The notes under the pieces were generated by a model. The model ran no database searches. It had not been told where the DNA came from and saw only the letters and a list, made by a program, of their open reading frames with translations. Below, one piece after another: positions 11,732 to 24,655 of a stretch of DNA of 64,000 nt (its first letter is position 1; every line of letters begins with the position of its first letter). Both the position numbers and the translations under genes were made by a program. The stretch comes from Pyrenula massariospora. Taxonomy: Eukaryota; Ascomycota; Eurotiomycetes; Pyrenulales; Pyrenulaceae. The stretch spans positions 310,001-374,000 of the forward strand of contig JAGFMI010000027.1 in assembly GCA_021030905.1 (NCBI GenBank). The letters run 5' to 3'.

Positions 11732-13958
11732 TCACATGGTATGACGCGGTGGAGGATATGAGGTGTAGCTAGTTCTCAGGTCAGTAACGATCTTGATTAC
11801 GGAGCCAGGAGCGACATAGTTCTTACCTCCAAATACGGGCCCTCATGTCGCCGCTACCGGTGGCGAACAAATTCCCCTGTGGGCTCGGCGCAACAGAGAT
11901 GACTAGCAAGGATTCTAGATCAGCCATCGACCACTTTGGGCTCAACCGTCAGAGCATCTTACCGGAGTTTTTGTGCCCCTGCAGCATCATCTGTGCTTCT
12001 CCAGTGCGTGGATCCCAAAATTGAACTCCACGGTCCTTGGAGCCGCTCATAATCCAACTTCCGTCCGGCGTCAGGCAGACGCTCAACACGTAATCCTATT
12101 TCAGTGTTAGCATAACTCCTGTAGCACGAGCTCCACACAGTGCAGGTGGTAATTACCTTGTGACCCTCAAATGTTCGTACGCATTTCCCGCCCTTTGGTC
12201 CACTTCCAGGCAGGATGCCACGCGGCTGAGTCAATTCCCACATCTTAATCGTCTTGTCTAAGCTGCCACTGACCAGGTCACGTCCATTCGGAGCAAAGGC
12301 GACACTGTAAACACTATCTTGATGGCCCTCGACACCCTCCAACCTTTCGACGAGGTAGCCGCTCGTGGAGTCCCAAACGCGCACGCTTCTATCGAGCGAG
12401 CCTGCAGCGACGTATCTCCCATCGGGGGAGATAGCAACGGTCGTGACACCGTCCTCGATGCTCAACGTCAAAACTTGCTGGCCAGCCTCGATGTCCCAAA
12501 GTCGAACCGTCTTGTCACCACTCCCAGATGCAATATGGCGGCCGTTCTTGGCGAAGTCGAGTGAATATATGTCTTGTTCGTGACCACTAAAGGTATTCTT
12601 GATCCTGCGGGCGGCAATATCCCAGACCTAAAAGAAGAGATGCTCAGACGGGCCATCGCACAAAACATGAATAAACAACTTACTCGGATCAGTTTGTCCT
12701 CTGCGCCGGTCGCCAGATAGCGACCATCAGGACTAAAACAGACGCTTCTAATATACAGATCCCCGTCTTTATCAACGGTTTCATCAATGAGCTGAGCAAC
12801 CTGTTGACCGCTCGCCACATCAAAGATCTGTGCTGATCGATTGCTGCCAGTTGCAACGTACTTGCCGTCCGAGCTAAATCGTACACAGCAAACAACGCTT
12901 TCATGAACCAGATGATGGACAAGGCTAACATCCAAGACTCGTTGGATATCAGGATTGAAAACGGCGTGCCAGTCATCCCCCGTCCGCTTTAGGTGGTCTG
13001 GTAGGGCATCTGGCGAAAGCTTTGCCAACTCGTTCCCCACACCAAGCCTTTGCTGCTGTTGGCCGGGCGGAGTGGGCCTGGCGACCTGAGGGGATGCACG
13101 TGGATCGGGATATGAGACCTGTTGCTGAATTTGCTGCGGTGTTGCAGGTCCAGGAGGACCTCTCCCTCTACCCTTTCCCGGGCCAGGAGACGCTGTTGGT
13201 TGAGGCGGCTGTGGGCCATAGCCTGGAACTCAGTTAGCGAACTGCCTTCCACATCCAGCTTGAATTACAGGGTTGTTCGGATGGATTTTGAAAACCACAT
13301 ACCGTTCACTGCAGGGCTTGGCTGGTACCCGGGAAATCCTCCTTGTGGCTGCCCCTGAGGAGGCCCTTGAGGTTGAGGGCCCGGGCCAGGAGGCTGCAGT
13401 GGATGCTGTGTAGGTTGTTGTTGATCTTGCGGAGGGGGCGGGGCCAAGCCAGGACCACCTTGACCTTGGTTTGCCATGATACCACTGAATAGGTTGCTGG
13501 GACCATGCCCTAGTGAAGGAGGTTGTGGCTGGCCAGGACCACCGTGCTGAGCCATACCGCCTAGATGGGACGGAATCTGCCCCCCACGTGTCTCTAACTC
13601 GTGTCGTAACGCTCTGATCTCGGCTTCGTAGCTGCGATAATTAATCATCGAAATCCGTTGATCTAGCCTGGAGCCACGCACTCATTCTTCATTTTGATCT
13701 GAGCTTGTTCCAAAGAGTAAATCTTGTTGCGGATCATCTCCATCTCCTGAATCTGTCCAGCAACTAACGAGGGGGAAGTAGTCAGTAAGCAGACTGGCAC
13801 TACTGACGCCCAGGTTCTGGCCGGTACGTACCTTGATGCTCATATTCGCCCATGTTACGACCTTGACTCTCGAACTCAGCCCTTACTTGCTCGAGCAAGT
13901 CAGCCAGCCTTGAGGTTGCGGCTGGCCCCGCAAGCCCACGGTGCTGGGTTCCGTACAT
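11732..13958 (-). CDS. rcoA: Global transcriptional corepressor RcoA/Tup1, WD40
   Basis: Eight exons: 13832-13958, 13682-13763, 13303-13631, 12684-13222, 12157-12627, 11963-12095, 11827-11902 and 11732-11774; 599 residues. The N-terminal Tup tetramerisation helix reads [18 protein letters not shown], then [21 protein letters not shown] Gln/Pro/Gly-rich linker spans about residues 90-240. The region [19 protein letters not shown] leads into seven WD repeats ([46 protein letters not shown] and [17 protein letters not shown] among them), ending in [19 protein letters not shown]. The protein acts in the nucleus with Ssn6, recruited by DNA-bound repressors, and controls development and metabolism. 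Start 13958 (MYGTQHRG) matches the family better than the in-frame ATG at 13991. Length and all blocks are intact. Confidence 0.95.
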
Positions 13959-16788
13959 GGTGTCGAAGTGAGGACAGCTGATCGCAAACAATCAACGAAT
14001 AATCGCAGCCTTCGGCGGAATGCCAAAGTCAAGTCACGAATACTAGACAGGGTGGGGTTTTGGCGTCGGCGAGGGGTTGTTTTGACACAGTGGACAAGCT
14101 GTCGAAGGCGCGGGCCAGCTGAACACGGGGCTCTGCGCAGTTGGAAACGGTCTTGCGATAAGGTCGAAACGTATGTACAGCAGATGAGATGGTGGCTGTC
14201 GCTTTTCTGCTAGCGAGGGTCTGCCCGCACAATCGCAGGTTTTGCACGAGAGACACAGGGGACGTTAGTAGGAGGAGAAGAGGATCGAAGTTTTGCAAGG
14301 TGTGCTAGACGTAGTGGGCGGCTCTCCGGCCCCCACAGCGGTGGTGCGCACCCTGCCGACCTCCTTCTGGGGCTTTTGGCTTTGCACCCAAACTCTGAAA
14401 AGCGGGTCGCCCACAAGCAGCAGAAGCACAGACCACGCAAGACGCACGTCGTGCCTGCCAGCCGACGCAATACATAGAAGAACCCCCGCGGCACCTGCAC
14501 CTGCGCCCGGGAAACGCGTCTTGGCAGATCTCCTTATTCCATGCGAGGCAACTGCGACTACTGCTGTGGATTCTCTGGTGCAGCCTGATCAGATGTCCAT
14601 CGTCAGGCAAGTTCGACCGGCACAACCACCTCAATGTGCACATACACGTCGCGGTGCGTCGCTTTTGGCTGGATCCTGGTGGCCGAACTCCAGGTTTCCT
14701 TACCCATGGCAGGACCGAAGGAACTTACGCAATGGATCTCCTTCCGTCGTCAAAATCTAGATCCAGCTCCAGCAACGAATCTTCCAATACGTGCAACGTC
14801 GCCGAGGAACACAAATGCTCAATGCGCATTGTCAAACTAACCCGGAACAGTGCAGGTGATCCAACCTAGCCCTCTCTTCCCCACTTGGATGTTGGGCTTG
14901 TTTGAACATGCTCTTTGCAACGGCTTCGAGGAGGAGCCCCCTGTCATCTGTTTCGAAACAAACGGAAACCGTGCAGGATCCAGCTGGTATACGCATCTTC
15001 CTACCACCTCGCCAAACCCGATTTCAGCCACGGGATATGCTTGCCGCAGATTCAGAGCTGCTCTACATGGATATGTCAGCTTCTATCGGAAATGCATAGC
15101 TGCATACGAGCTACTTCGCTGCAGCAGACATAGCGCTCTCGCTGCTTATTAGTTAAATGTAGGTTCCAATGGATGCACCGGTACACGGCCTAGCCTTTTA
15201 GTTCATCACGATTAGTTTGTACAATGACCTCCTACGCAATACCTTTCCCTTGCTGTTTCGTTGCTTGCTAAACATCACATTGGGAAAATCAAGCTTTTTC
15301 AAGGACAAAACAGTGCTCATGTTAGAAAGGTTAACCAGTGAATTTGTACAGTACTCGTGATCTACAATATATTTGGTTGAAGGTTCCTGAGCCAGAAGAA
15401 AAACCGAATTGAAGAAGAGGAGTTAGACGGGATTAACCTAAATTGTCGAATATTTGGACTATCATCGAGCTCCAAGCAACGAGACAAGCGCAGATCTGTC
15501 TTCATATTCACCATATCCGACCAGGGATCACAATTGAATAGCAAGAGCCTTACAAGGAAACAATTCTGTGCTAAATCTGCATATTGCTTTAGGAACGCTG
15601 GGATGGGAACAAAAGGACGCACGGTGAGAGGTGGATTGATTCTAAATAATCACCAAAGAAATGGATAAGAGTCGCACAGCCAACTTACCTCAAGTGCCTG
15701 TAGAAGTGTCCGCGAATAACTAATTCCCCAAATCCATCTGAAAGATTTCCTTATCCAGATTTTATGCGAAAGACCTAAGGGAAATCGTGATTAAGCTGAT
15801 GAAGCAAAACAAGGTACTGACATTTGAAATTGATGCTGAAGGGAACGAGATTAAGGTACTTATTTTGATATAGAGGAAGAAGAGGAAGACATTCTAAAGG
15901 CAACTGAAGGCCAAACGTCTAGCAACATTTGAGTTCACTTACTCCCTTATTGCTGAGTCGAGAAATTGCCAACACATCACAGAAAAGGCTGGACGAAAAG
16001 CATCGATCATGGGACATTGAAGTTGTAGGATAAAGTCGAGCGTCCTAAATAATAAATGTGAAACTAGTGTACATCTGCACTTGCTGCATCCACGCCGTGA
16101 TGTCTTTATGCAATACGAAACTCCCATGAGACTGTAGCAAATGCACTTCACGCCCTCTGGAATGGTATTTCAAAAGATTAGCACCTATGTCGGCAATGGT
16201 GTGATTAGGCTGCGTCATGGTTAGCGACCGTTCGGACGTGGTTTTCGTAAGGACTACCGAGCAAGCGTTGGCTTTGGGTCGGACCGAGAGTAGCCTGCAG
16301 CGGTCAAAATAGAGTGACACAAGGTCGTAGAGTCAAAGCTCACCAAGGTAGAGTATCAACGGGAGATATCCACTGATAAATATTAGAGATGAAGTACGTG
16401 CAGTTGTGGAATAACACGGACTAGTGGATCGCAACCCTCGAGACATCAAGGATTTTCGAGATGCGCTCCTGTCAAGAATGGTCAGCAAAGACTTGGGAAC
16501 TTGTGCATAAGTGGCAACGCACCTTGGTTTCTTCGGAGAATTGAAACATCTTCGCTGCCGTAAAAGGATTTAAATGGGGTATCAAGTAGAAGCTGGCTGG
16601 TGTAAAGTGTCTCTCTAGTGTTGAAAGTTTTCCGCAGAAGCTGCGGAAGCTTCACATGGCTTGGCACCGATCCGCAAAGCGGGCCATCTTCGGTCTCCAA
16701 TTCTAATGAAGAATAACAGTCTTGGATTTCCTGGTGAGGAGAATTCTACAAATTTCTTTGATAAGGCAAGCCCACGTCGCCTTTGAAA
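13959..16788. other. Large divergent intergenic region between rcoA and the SF3b4 gene
   Basis: About 2.8 kb. The left half (to about 15150) is GC-rich and the right half AT-richer. Only frames under 160 codons without motifs occur; those at 14293-14760 and 14305-14643 overlap on opposite strands. Long upstream regions are usual for Tup1 genes. I see no gene here. Confidence 0.5.
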
Positions 16789-17919
16789 ATGTCTGGCGCA
16801 AGGCATTGGTATGATCTAGACACATGTTCACAGTTTTGTCTGCTAATCAGACACAGGGAACAAGATAAAGAAGCCACTGTATACGTTGGCAATCTTGATG
16901 AGCGGGTCACGGACAGTCTGGTATGGGAGCTGATGCTTCAGGCTGGACGCATCGTTAACGTTCACCTTCCCAAAGACCGCGTCACTCAATCTCATCAAGG
17001 CTATGGATTTGTCGAATTTATCAGCGAAGAAGATGCGGAATATGCCGCGAGGATAATGAATCAGGTCCGGCTCTACGGGAAGCCGATCAGAGTTAACAAG
17101 GCTTCGGCAGACAAGCAAAAGACAATCGAAGTCGGTGCTGAGCTTTTCGTTGGCAACCTCGACCCCATGGTATCAGAACAAATACTTTACGAGACCTTTA
17201 GCCGATTCGGCAGCTTGATCGCAGCGCCAAAGGTATTTTGATCGAGCTATATCATGGACATCGAAGCTAATACTGGTTAGGTTGCAAGAGACGAGTCCAA
17301 TCTCTCCAAGGGTTATGGATTTGTTTCATTCTCCAATTTCGAGGCCTCGGACGATGCTATTTCCAATATGAACGGACAATATCTCATGAATAAGGAAATA
17401 TCTGTTCAATACGCGTACAAGAAAGATGGCAAAGGTGAAAGGCACGGTGATCAAGCCGAACGCATGCTGGCCGCTCAAGCTCGGAAGCACAATGTTCAAC
17501 CCCAGACTCAGCCTATACCTGCCCAGCTCGTCACGGGTGGCCTACCCATAATGCCTCCTATGGGGACCGGCGAACCAATTCGGGCTATGAACGGAGATTT
17601 TGGATCTGGTCGAGGCTCTATGCCGAACGGTAGCTACCAGAACGTCCAACCTCCGCAACCAGCACGACCACCTCCTCCTTCCACACCATTAGCAGCACCA
17701 CCTTCGGGTCTTCCTGCAAGACCGCCTCCTTCTCAAGCTGGCTATGGTGGGCCACAAGGCTTCATGCCTCCAGGCTTTAACCAACAACCACAAGGCTTTC
17801 CTCCCCCGGGAGGGATCCCCCCGGGGTTTGGTGCTCCGGCTGGCTTTGCATCGCCAGCTAATGGTCCAGGAGCACCTCCAAATTTACCGCCAGGCTTTCA
17901 AGCATATGGTAGACGCTGA
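16789..17919 (+). CDS. hsh49: Splicing factor 3b subunit 4 (SF3b49/Hsh49)
   Basis: Exons 16789-16808 (20 nt), 16857-17232 and 17281-17919; two 48-nt introns; 344 residues. Nuclear U2 snRNP component that helps tether U2 to pre-mRNA near the branch site. Two RNA recognition motifs are seen: RRM1 from [20 protein letters not shown] with the RNP1 motif GYGFVEF, and RRM2 from [15 protein letters not shown] with RNP1 KGYGFVSF. Between them lies [17 protein letters not shown], almost invariant in this family. The C-terminal third is Pro/Gly-rich ([20 protein letters not shown]), as in orthologues. The tiny first exon (MSGARHW) is required to reach the conserved EQDKEATVY start. Confidence 0.95.
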
Positions 17920-18386
17920 TGGCGATGCTTGCTAGCGCGATTTATGAAACATAAATCCTACTAATAATACGGCAGTGTCTAAGTTCTACAGTTGCACCAT
18001 TCTCCGTCGGCTCCAATAATGTGAAAGCTCGACAGCTACGCATTCACAACCATTCGAGCGCATACAGTTAGATTCACGCAAGCTCGCAAGTTTGTGCCGA
18101 TTAATCCTATCATGTCGACGGACCTACCAGGCGAATCTGCAAGATGTACGACCGGTGGGAAATAGAGGGTGGTGCGGTTGAGGTTGCAAATGTATTCATA
18201 TTTGAGGAACCTGTATTAAATGCCGAAGAACATTCATAAGAAGGGTTCTGATCTGCATCTGCAATTAGAGACAAGGAACATGAACAAGCGAGCAGCGTTT
18301 CCCTAAGAGTCCTCCTAGACAACATCCACAGGACTTGGTACTCCGGACGCCTCCTGCTAAGACACGCTTCTCTTAAGCAGCGCAAT
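17920..18386. other. Convergent 3' flanks, no gene seen
   Basis: About 470 bases between the 3' ends of the SF3b4 and DUF2015 genes. A frame at 18110-18493 on the minus strand is a shadow that overlaps the DUF2015 exon. No other feature. Confidence 0.5.
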
Positions 18387-18802
18387 CTATGAAAAAGAGA
18401 CAAATTTGGGATCCCTGGGTCTTCCATCGGGTCCGATATTGTTCTTTGCAAATCGCTGTTCTGTGTACATTCGTCTGGCCTCGTCAAAACCAACTCCTCT
18501 GCTTCTCATTATTTTCTGTACTTCTTGCTTTCCCTTTTGATCTAACCCCGCGCGTGAGTCGCCGTCAGTAACATTGGCGTGGAGGTCGAAATCATTCGAG
18601 CTGAATCCAGCTTCAATGTCTCCGGAAAAGCTGGGTAGGCGGGAGTAGAGATAATCGGGCATCGGGAGGTATTGCATCCAATGTGATCGGGTAAGATATA
18701 TCACTATCCCCGTCAGGAATAAATTATCTTGAAAGATACTCGGAACCTACGTGTTCCCACGACCAAGACCCCAAAGGCAAGAGAGTAGAGAAGATAACCC
18801 AT
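18387..18802 (-). CDS. DUF2015 small membrane-anchored protein
   Basis: Exons 18751-18802 and 18387-18703 with a 47-nt intron; 122 residues. The N-terminus (MGYLLYSLAFGVLVVGTLIYL) is a single hydrophobic anchor. The DUF2015 core follows: RLPSFSGDIEAGFSSNDFDL, GDSRAGLDQKGKQEVQKIM, VGFDEARRMY and the fungal C-terminal signature GPDGRPRDPKFVSFS. Its function is not known to me; homologues are widespread in Pezizomycotina. The split codon C|TG restores the TLIYLTRSHW run, which supports the intron. It is divergent from the eL28 gene across about 350 bases. Confidence 0.9.
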
Positions 18803-19149
18803 GGTGCTCGGTAATGGCCGGGTGACTCGTCAGCACGCCTGCCGGATATGGGAGAAGGATGAAAACCCAACTGAAGCGACCGCGGGGTTATATGAATATG
18901 TTTGAACGATGGTCGGGACTATGAAGGCCAGCTTGGAGCTGCGCGTTGGTGGTCGCCAACTGGTTGTCATCATGTTGGATGGCCGGCCTGCCGGGCGGGC
19001 TATTTCTGAGAGATCATCGTGCCAGGCCGAAAGGGGGCTAGCGTGGGATTGTTCGCACAATGCACTTCCTACCGTACGAAGTATCGAAATAGTTGGAAGC
19101 ACGAATATACTTTACCTTGAGATCTTGTAGGAAGCTCACACGTATTGCC
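18803..19149. promoter_or_regulatory. Divergent promoter between DUF2015 and eL28 genes
   Basis: 347 bases with a GC-rich inverted-looking patch around 18980-19005. No TATA box or telobox was seen. Confidence 0.35.
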
Positions 19150-19725
19150 ATGGCCGACAGATCAAATATCTCTTCAGATCTGATCTGGGAGATCGCACGT
19201 GAGTTCTCGTGCTCCATTTTTGACTTGCACGCTTATGAAATTTGTAGGCAATCAGAATGCCTACTTGGTGAAGAGGAAGGCTAGTGGAGGCGTGCAGTTC
19301 TCTCGAGACCCCCTGAATCTCACCAACATTCACTCCAGAAAGCAAGATGGCTTTGCAAACCAGAAGGCTGTCGGACTTCAACCTAATGGAGAGAAGGGTG
19401 TCTCGTTAACTACCAAGAAAGCGAAAAAGAACCCCAACCGTCCAGCACATAGCACTACTGTGATTACCTTTGGGCCTGGGGCTTCGAACAGAAAGTGAGC
19501 TGACCTTGACTTCACTGCGCCATAACGGGGTCGGCGCTGACATATTGCAGGATCTACAAAGCTATTGCGAACCATATAGCCAAGAACGGTTACCGCCCAG
19601 ATCTCCGCGCAGACGCCTTGTCGAGGGCGAGTAGAATCAGGCATTCGCAGAAGTCAAAGAAGGAGACACATGAGAAGAAGTTGAGGGGCGCAAAGGCTAG
19701 GAAGGCACAGGCTGCTTCATCATGA
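19150..19725 (+). CDS. RPL28: 60S ribosomal protein eL28
   Basis: Exons 19150-19198, 19248-19494 and 19551-19725; introns of 49 and 56 nt; 156 residues, near the family norm. Cytosolic large-subunit protein. The N-terminus SSDLIWEIARNQNAYLVKRK, then SGGVQFSRDPLNLTNIHSRK and GVSLTTKK, matches the eL28 fold. The tail is basic (SRIRHSQKSKKETHEKKLRG). Both split codons (C|GC Arg and AA|G Lys) restore conserved positions. Confidence 0.93.
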
Positions 19726-20512
19726 GGAGGGTTCACATCTCAAGTTGACGAGCGTAGCGAACCATGAGCTGTCCAAGATTGACATGAAGATGGAGGTAGA
19801 GTCTATCTTCAGAAAGGTCTCGAATTGACCCTTGGCTCATGCCACATCTCTGCACAAGAATCCAGCGCCTGATGGCATCTCAAGTACGGAATTGAAGTCG
19901 TTTAGACCCGACCTGACCTTCTCATTATTTTGGTGGCTGACAGCATCTTGGTGATCTTCCCGCAGACGTCCTGCGAAAAGTCCGCATGATGGTCTTTGCT
20001 CTGAAATGAAGCGACTCGCCGTTGGCACGATCGTTCGCTCTTGTGGACAGGGAACATTTGGTCGGGACCAGGCTGTAGATTTACGGGACTTACTGCCCAT
20101 ATTCACATGAACGCCGTACCCTCGGCTTGCGTGATTTTGCCTAAGAATCCTAGCGTAATGGTAGATCTTCTATGTCATTATCTTGTCGAGATAGCTTTCA
20201 GTTGGCATCGGGTGGGAACGGTTAAGAGACATAGGATCCGAGAAGCACGGCGGAAACACCCAGCCGCGGACCGTGGAAGCCCAAGATGGGAAAGTGGGGC
20301 TGAGGAGGACTATCCGCCGGAGTCGGCCTCCCCCACTACGACTGTATGACCGCACTGTGTTTTCAATCCTTTCTCCAACATCCTGCTCGAACAATCCGTC
20401 AACACACCTTGGGAATACAACCAATTCATACACAACATTGTAAGATTTGATGTGCGACGGCTGGTAAGAGAAGGACGCTGACCTGACAGGATAGCATTGA
20501 TTACGTCTCAAA
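19726..20512. other. Intergenic region upstream of malate dehydrogenase, no gene seen
   Basis: 787 bases. Short frames on both strands (19837-20106, 20041-20349, 20170-20628) lack motifs, and the last overlaps the first MDH exons antisense. Probably promoter and 5' leader. Confidence 0.45.
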
Positions 20513-21804
20513 ATGGTCAAAGCAGGTGCGAGATTTACGCCCGGTTTCAAAATCTGGTTGTTAATGCCTCTGCAGTTATTGCTGGAGCTTCTGGTGGCAT
20601 TGGACAGGTCAGTGAAGCAGTCCATCATAGTTCTCTACAGCTACTCAGAAAGCACAGCCATTATCCCTCCTCTGCAAAACCTCCCCATTTATTGATTCGC
20701 TTGCCCTCTACGATGTTGTCAACACTCCAGGCGTCACCGCAGACCTCGCCCATATTTCCTCGGTTGCGAAGATCACTGGATACTTGCCAGCGGACGATGG
20801 CATGAAGAAGGCCCTCACGGGTGCAGACATTGTCATCATTCCTGCCGGCATCCCTCGTTCGTTCAGCTCTGCTGAATACTACGTGCCTAAAATTGACGCG
20901 CTCTGCAGGAAAACCTGGTATGACCAGGGATGACCTCTTCAGAATCAACGCTGGTATCGTCGCTGGCCTCATCCAGGGGATCGCTGAGAACTGCCCCAAC
21001 GCTTTCGTCCTGGTCATCTCAAATCCCGTCAACTCTACCGTCCCAATCACAGCCGAGGTTCTGAAGAAAAATAATGTCTTCAAGCCACAACGTGTTTTCG
21101 GTGTGACTACTCTTGATGTTGTCCGCGCTGAAACCTTCGTTCAAGATATCACCGGTGAGAAGGACCCATCGAAGACCGTGATCCCCGTGGTCGGGGGTCA
21201 TTCTGGCGAGACAATCGTTCCCCTCTTTAGCCAGGCCAAGCCTCCTGTCAACATCCCAGCAGACAAGCTTGACGCTCTAGTCAATCGTGAGCTGCCTCCG
21301 AAGTTGCATGATTTCCCAGCTGACCATCGATAGGTGTCCAATTTGGAGGTGACGAAGTGGTTAAGGCAAAGGACGGCGCGGGCTCAGCAACCTTGTCGAT
21401 GGCTTACGCTGGCTACCGGTATACACCAAGTTCTGGTTGTCTTTAAACCGTGGCTGACTGTCGTTAGATTTGCCGAGAAGCTATTAAAGGCAGTAAAAGG
21501 TGAGAAGGGCGTTATCGAGCCAAGCTATGTCTATCTGCCTGGTGTCCCCGGCGGTGAAGAAATTGCAAAGTCCACTGGCTGCGACTACTTTTCTGTGCCT
21601 ATCGAGCTTGGGGTCTGTCTCACCTCTTCCTCCTCTGAGAACCACCACTAATACTCTTCGTAGCCAAACGGCGCAGAGAAAGCCATCAACATCCTCCCTA
21701 GCGCCAATGACCATGAGAAGAAGCTTATTGACACGGCCATCTCTGGCCTCAAGGGCAACATCGCCAAGGGCGTCGAATTTGCCCACAACCCACCAGCCAA
21801 GTAA
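20513..21804 (+). CDS. mdh: NAD-dependent malate dehydrogenase, cytosolic type
   Basis: Seven exons: 20513-20525 (13 nt), 20576-20607, 20658-20856, 20909-21286, 21334-21418, 21468-21612 and 21664-21804; 330 residues. It interconverts malate and oxaloacetate. Seen in order: the nucleotide loop [38 protein letters not shown] (mobile loop with substrate arginine), [25 protein letters not shown], the catalytic histidine in [14 protein letters not shown], and [19 protein letters not shown]. No mitochondrial presequence and no C-terminal peroxisomal SKL (the end is HNPPAK), so a cytosolic enzyme is inferred. All six introns are 47-52 nt. The 13-nt first exon encodes only MVKA plus one base. Confidence 0.92.
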
Positions 21805-22472
21805 AGCAGCACTCCTCCCGTGTTTTCTGGAGATTGTCTGTGTGCTTGTCAATTATGCAGCCATGGTTCTCCCGGCGCAAGTATTTCCAAGATTTCACTC
21901 ACTAACCATCTGCTGGTGGCAGATAGGCTCTAAAAGCTTTGGATTTCTCGGAACTTGAAGGAGACATACCGGTCGCGCGTGGAGGGTGATTGAAGGAAGG
22001 TAGCGTCACTGCATATGAGAGCATTACAAGATTAAATAGAGCATCAATCCAGATTGATTTGGCTGAGATTTGAGATAAGTCCACGCTCGGAGTGTAAACC
22101 TTGTGATAAGACAAAAAAAGTTTGATTGCAATCTTCATGGGGTGGTGCTCCGTAGAATTTGTCTTATTTGATGCTGAATATCTATTTGATTTCCATCTAC
22201 AAAATTGGTGCTCATTGTAATAGTGCCAGTTCTCATGCCTCGTGAGGATGCTCGCTGTCTTGTCCGTAAGTCGGAAACTCCAATACCCCGTCCTGTTTTG
22301 TGCCTTTTGCCTCCCAAGATACCTACCTAGCCGTCATCAACGCAGAAGGTTTCCTTCTCCCAAACGCCATCGCTATACCAAGATACCGTACCAATTCAAA
22401 GCAAGAAGAAAAACTGTGCAGGCCAGTACAGGCAGGTTCAACAACCCGACAGGTAAAGTCTTTACGAATCTG
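21805..22472. other. Convergent 3' flanks of MDH and SUMO ligase genes
   Basis: 668 bases of AT-rich 3' flank. No gene or motif recognised. Confidence 0.45.
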
Positions 22473-24341
22473 CTACCTGTATCTCGAATCCCCAAATGTA
22501 CTCTGCCCGTAGGCTCCCGGGCTCGGCCTGTTCGGGATGCCAAAGCTGATCATCCTCTGTTTCTGAGATGAAGCCGAAGGATGTCCGCTCGGGGCCAGCG
22601 ATGGTCGTTTTGCAGGTCTCGGCGGTTCATCATCCTCGTCCTCGCTTAGCGTCAGGTCCACGACCGCGCTGGCGGGACGTTTGTTGCTGCTACTGCCGTT
22701 TGGCGGGCGGGACGAGTCGCGGGAGGAGATGGGAGGCGTCTGAGTGGTGGGTGTCATAAGCTCGGATTTGAAGTACGTGGGGCGCTGAAAGGAGGGTACT
22801 TCGACGAGATCATCGGACAGGTTGTCTGAATCGTCGGCTGGCGAATGCGAGGGATTGGGAGTTTCAGGTGCAGTAAGTTTAGTCCAAGTCCCGTTCGGCT
22901 CGATGGTGACCTGTTCGACGTTGCGAGCGGTGTGATTAAGAATTTCCTCGACATATCTGGAGCGTGGGTGTGAGATTTGAAGCCTTGGGAAACAAGAACG
23001 GACCGGGAAGGAGGATTGGCGGGCTTACTGGTCAATTGTGAGGGACTCGAAAGAGGTTGTCTTGTTACAGACAGGACATGTCCACGTAGGAGCTTGTTCT
23101 TGTAGCTGAAGAAAAGAAGTAGCATCGAAGCACTGGTTGTGACTACATTGCATTGATCGGCAAGGGACGTCTATTCGCAGGGTCGAGAGTGGACATTTCA
23201 AGGACATGATCGTTGATGTCGCTACGATATCAGCATCTTGATTCCGATTCCGCACTTTAGTCATTGTAAGTTTTCGGGCGATCTATAGCACGGATTACTG
23301 AAGGTGCTTACTATCGCGCAGGACCTGATCTTTCGTGATGACTTTTCCAGCTTTCAACTTGTCGACCAGATGTTCCACAGAGACTTTTCTGACCAACTGC
23401 ACTACAACATAGAATTTCTGTGTGGAAGTACCCTAGCTATCAGATCAATCTTGATCATTTAGAGAGGGAAAATGAAAGGCCAGTGTTTCCATATCCAACA
23501 CAAACATACCTTCTGGGTAAGAGCATAAGTCATAACGACATTGTTCACATAGCCAGACTTCTTGCGAAGAAAATCTGTGATATCTGCTGGCCTTGTCGAG
23601 CCAGGTTTGTTCTTGAGACCTCTCAAATTCGCCTTGACGTCGTCGAGGTTGACCTTCAATTCCACCTGATGGGGAAACTGAATGTCAGATGTTGTAAAGG
23701 CACTGAGGCCCGTCTCACAGGCACAGTATACCATTACCCGAAGACTGCGGTCGGTTTGGAGGCGTGTAGCAATGTCTTGAGAAAGAGTTATTTTAATATC
23801 AACATGATCCCTTGTGTTCTCCCGGACTTTGCATTCCACTGGCCCCGCAAGTACTTTTTCAACGTTATAGAACGGACTTCGTTTAAAATTGATAGCTCGC
23901 GATGGTACGCCTGTTGGAACTGCCATGCTTGTGGGATAATAATTAGCGGTATGCGGGGCTCCTCGTGGATCATGCGAAGGGTTGTGAGGCGAAAGTGAGG
24001 AAGGTGGAGTATTGACTGGCGGATGCCGCAAAGAGTTCGGCCGCATCATTTGATTTACGCTGTCAGAGAGTCTCTCGAGAGCTGCTGTGTTGCCAGTGTC
24101 GGCATGATATCGTATTCCTGACCAGTCAAAATATGTCAGCAAGGGAGTGTGGTCGCAAGTATCTCAAACGCCGCGGCCAGGTGATGTAGACGGTCGTACT
24201 TCCCAATAGGCGGTTCTGGAGCTCAAACTTGACTCCAGACACAGGCAGCCCCTCTTCTTTGAGAAGTCTCTTCAAATTCTCATTGATAAGTGTCTTCAAA
24301 CTATTTTGGAGGCTGTTGATCTGTATATCTGTTCCAGACAT
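22473..24341 (-). CDS. siz1: SUMO E3 ligase of the SIZ/PIAS family
   Basis: Five exons: 24200-24341, 23510-24117, 23312-23417, 23029-23254 and 22473-22956; 521 residues. Nuclear ligase passing SUMO from Ubc9 to substrates. Residues 1-47 look like a SAP helix pair (INENLKRLLKEEGLPVSGVK, then FELQNRLLGRI). A PINIT domain covers about 110-260 (RAINFKRSPFYNVEKVL, VMVYCACETG, FPHQVELKVN). The SP-RING covers about 300-355, with MSLKCPLSTLRIDVPCRS, MQCSHNQCFD and WTCPVCNK supplying the zinc ligands. A SUMO-interaction motif follows (VVDLTLSEDEDDE). The order and spacing match fungal Siz/Pli1 proteins. Divergent from the DUF2423 gene. Confidence 0.92.
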
Positions 24342-24655
24342 ACTTGAGGCAAGACAGTGGAGGTTCGGGGAAGAGATGTGATTAAGGATACTGCATGCAA
24401 GGAAGGGGAGATCTTCTCGGACCTGCTATTTGCTGCATGAGCACCAAGATGTCATCGACGTTCCATCAGAAATACTTGTGAAAGAAATCATTTCGAAGCA
24501 TAAAAGACTAGGCTCGTGAAGTACACTCATTCTATGGCTCGGATCGTTCCGCGCTGTAGTCTCCAGGATGTGAAGGCCGCCACGATCACCGCGCTTTTTT
24601 TCATTCTCCGCCGTACCCACACCTAAATTCAACCTACACTCAGACTCTACAACAA
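24342..24655. promoter_or_regulatory. Divergent promoter between the SUMO ligase and DUF2423 genes
   Basis: 314 bases shared by two divergent genes. No clear TATA box or named motif. Confidence 0.35.
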
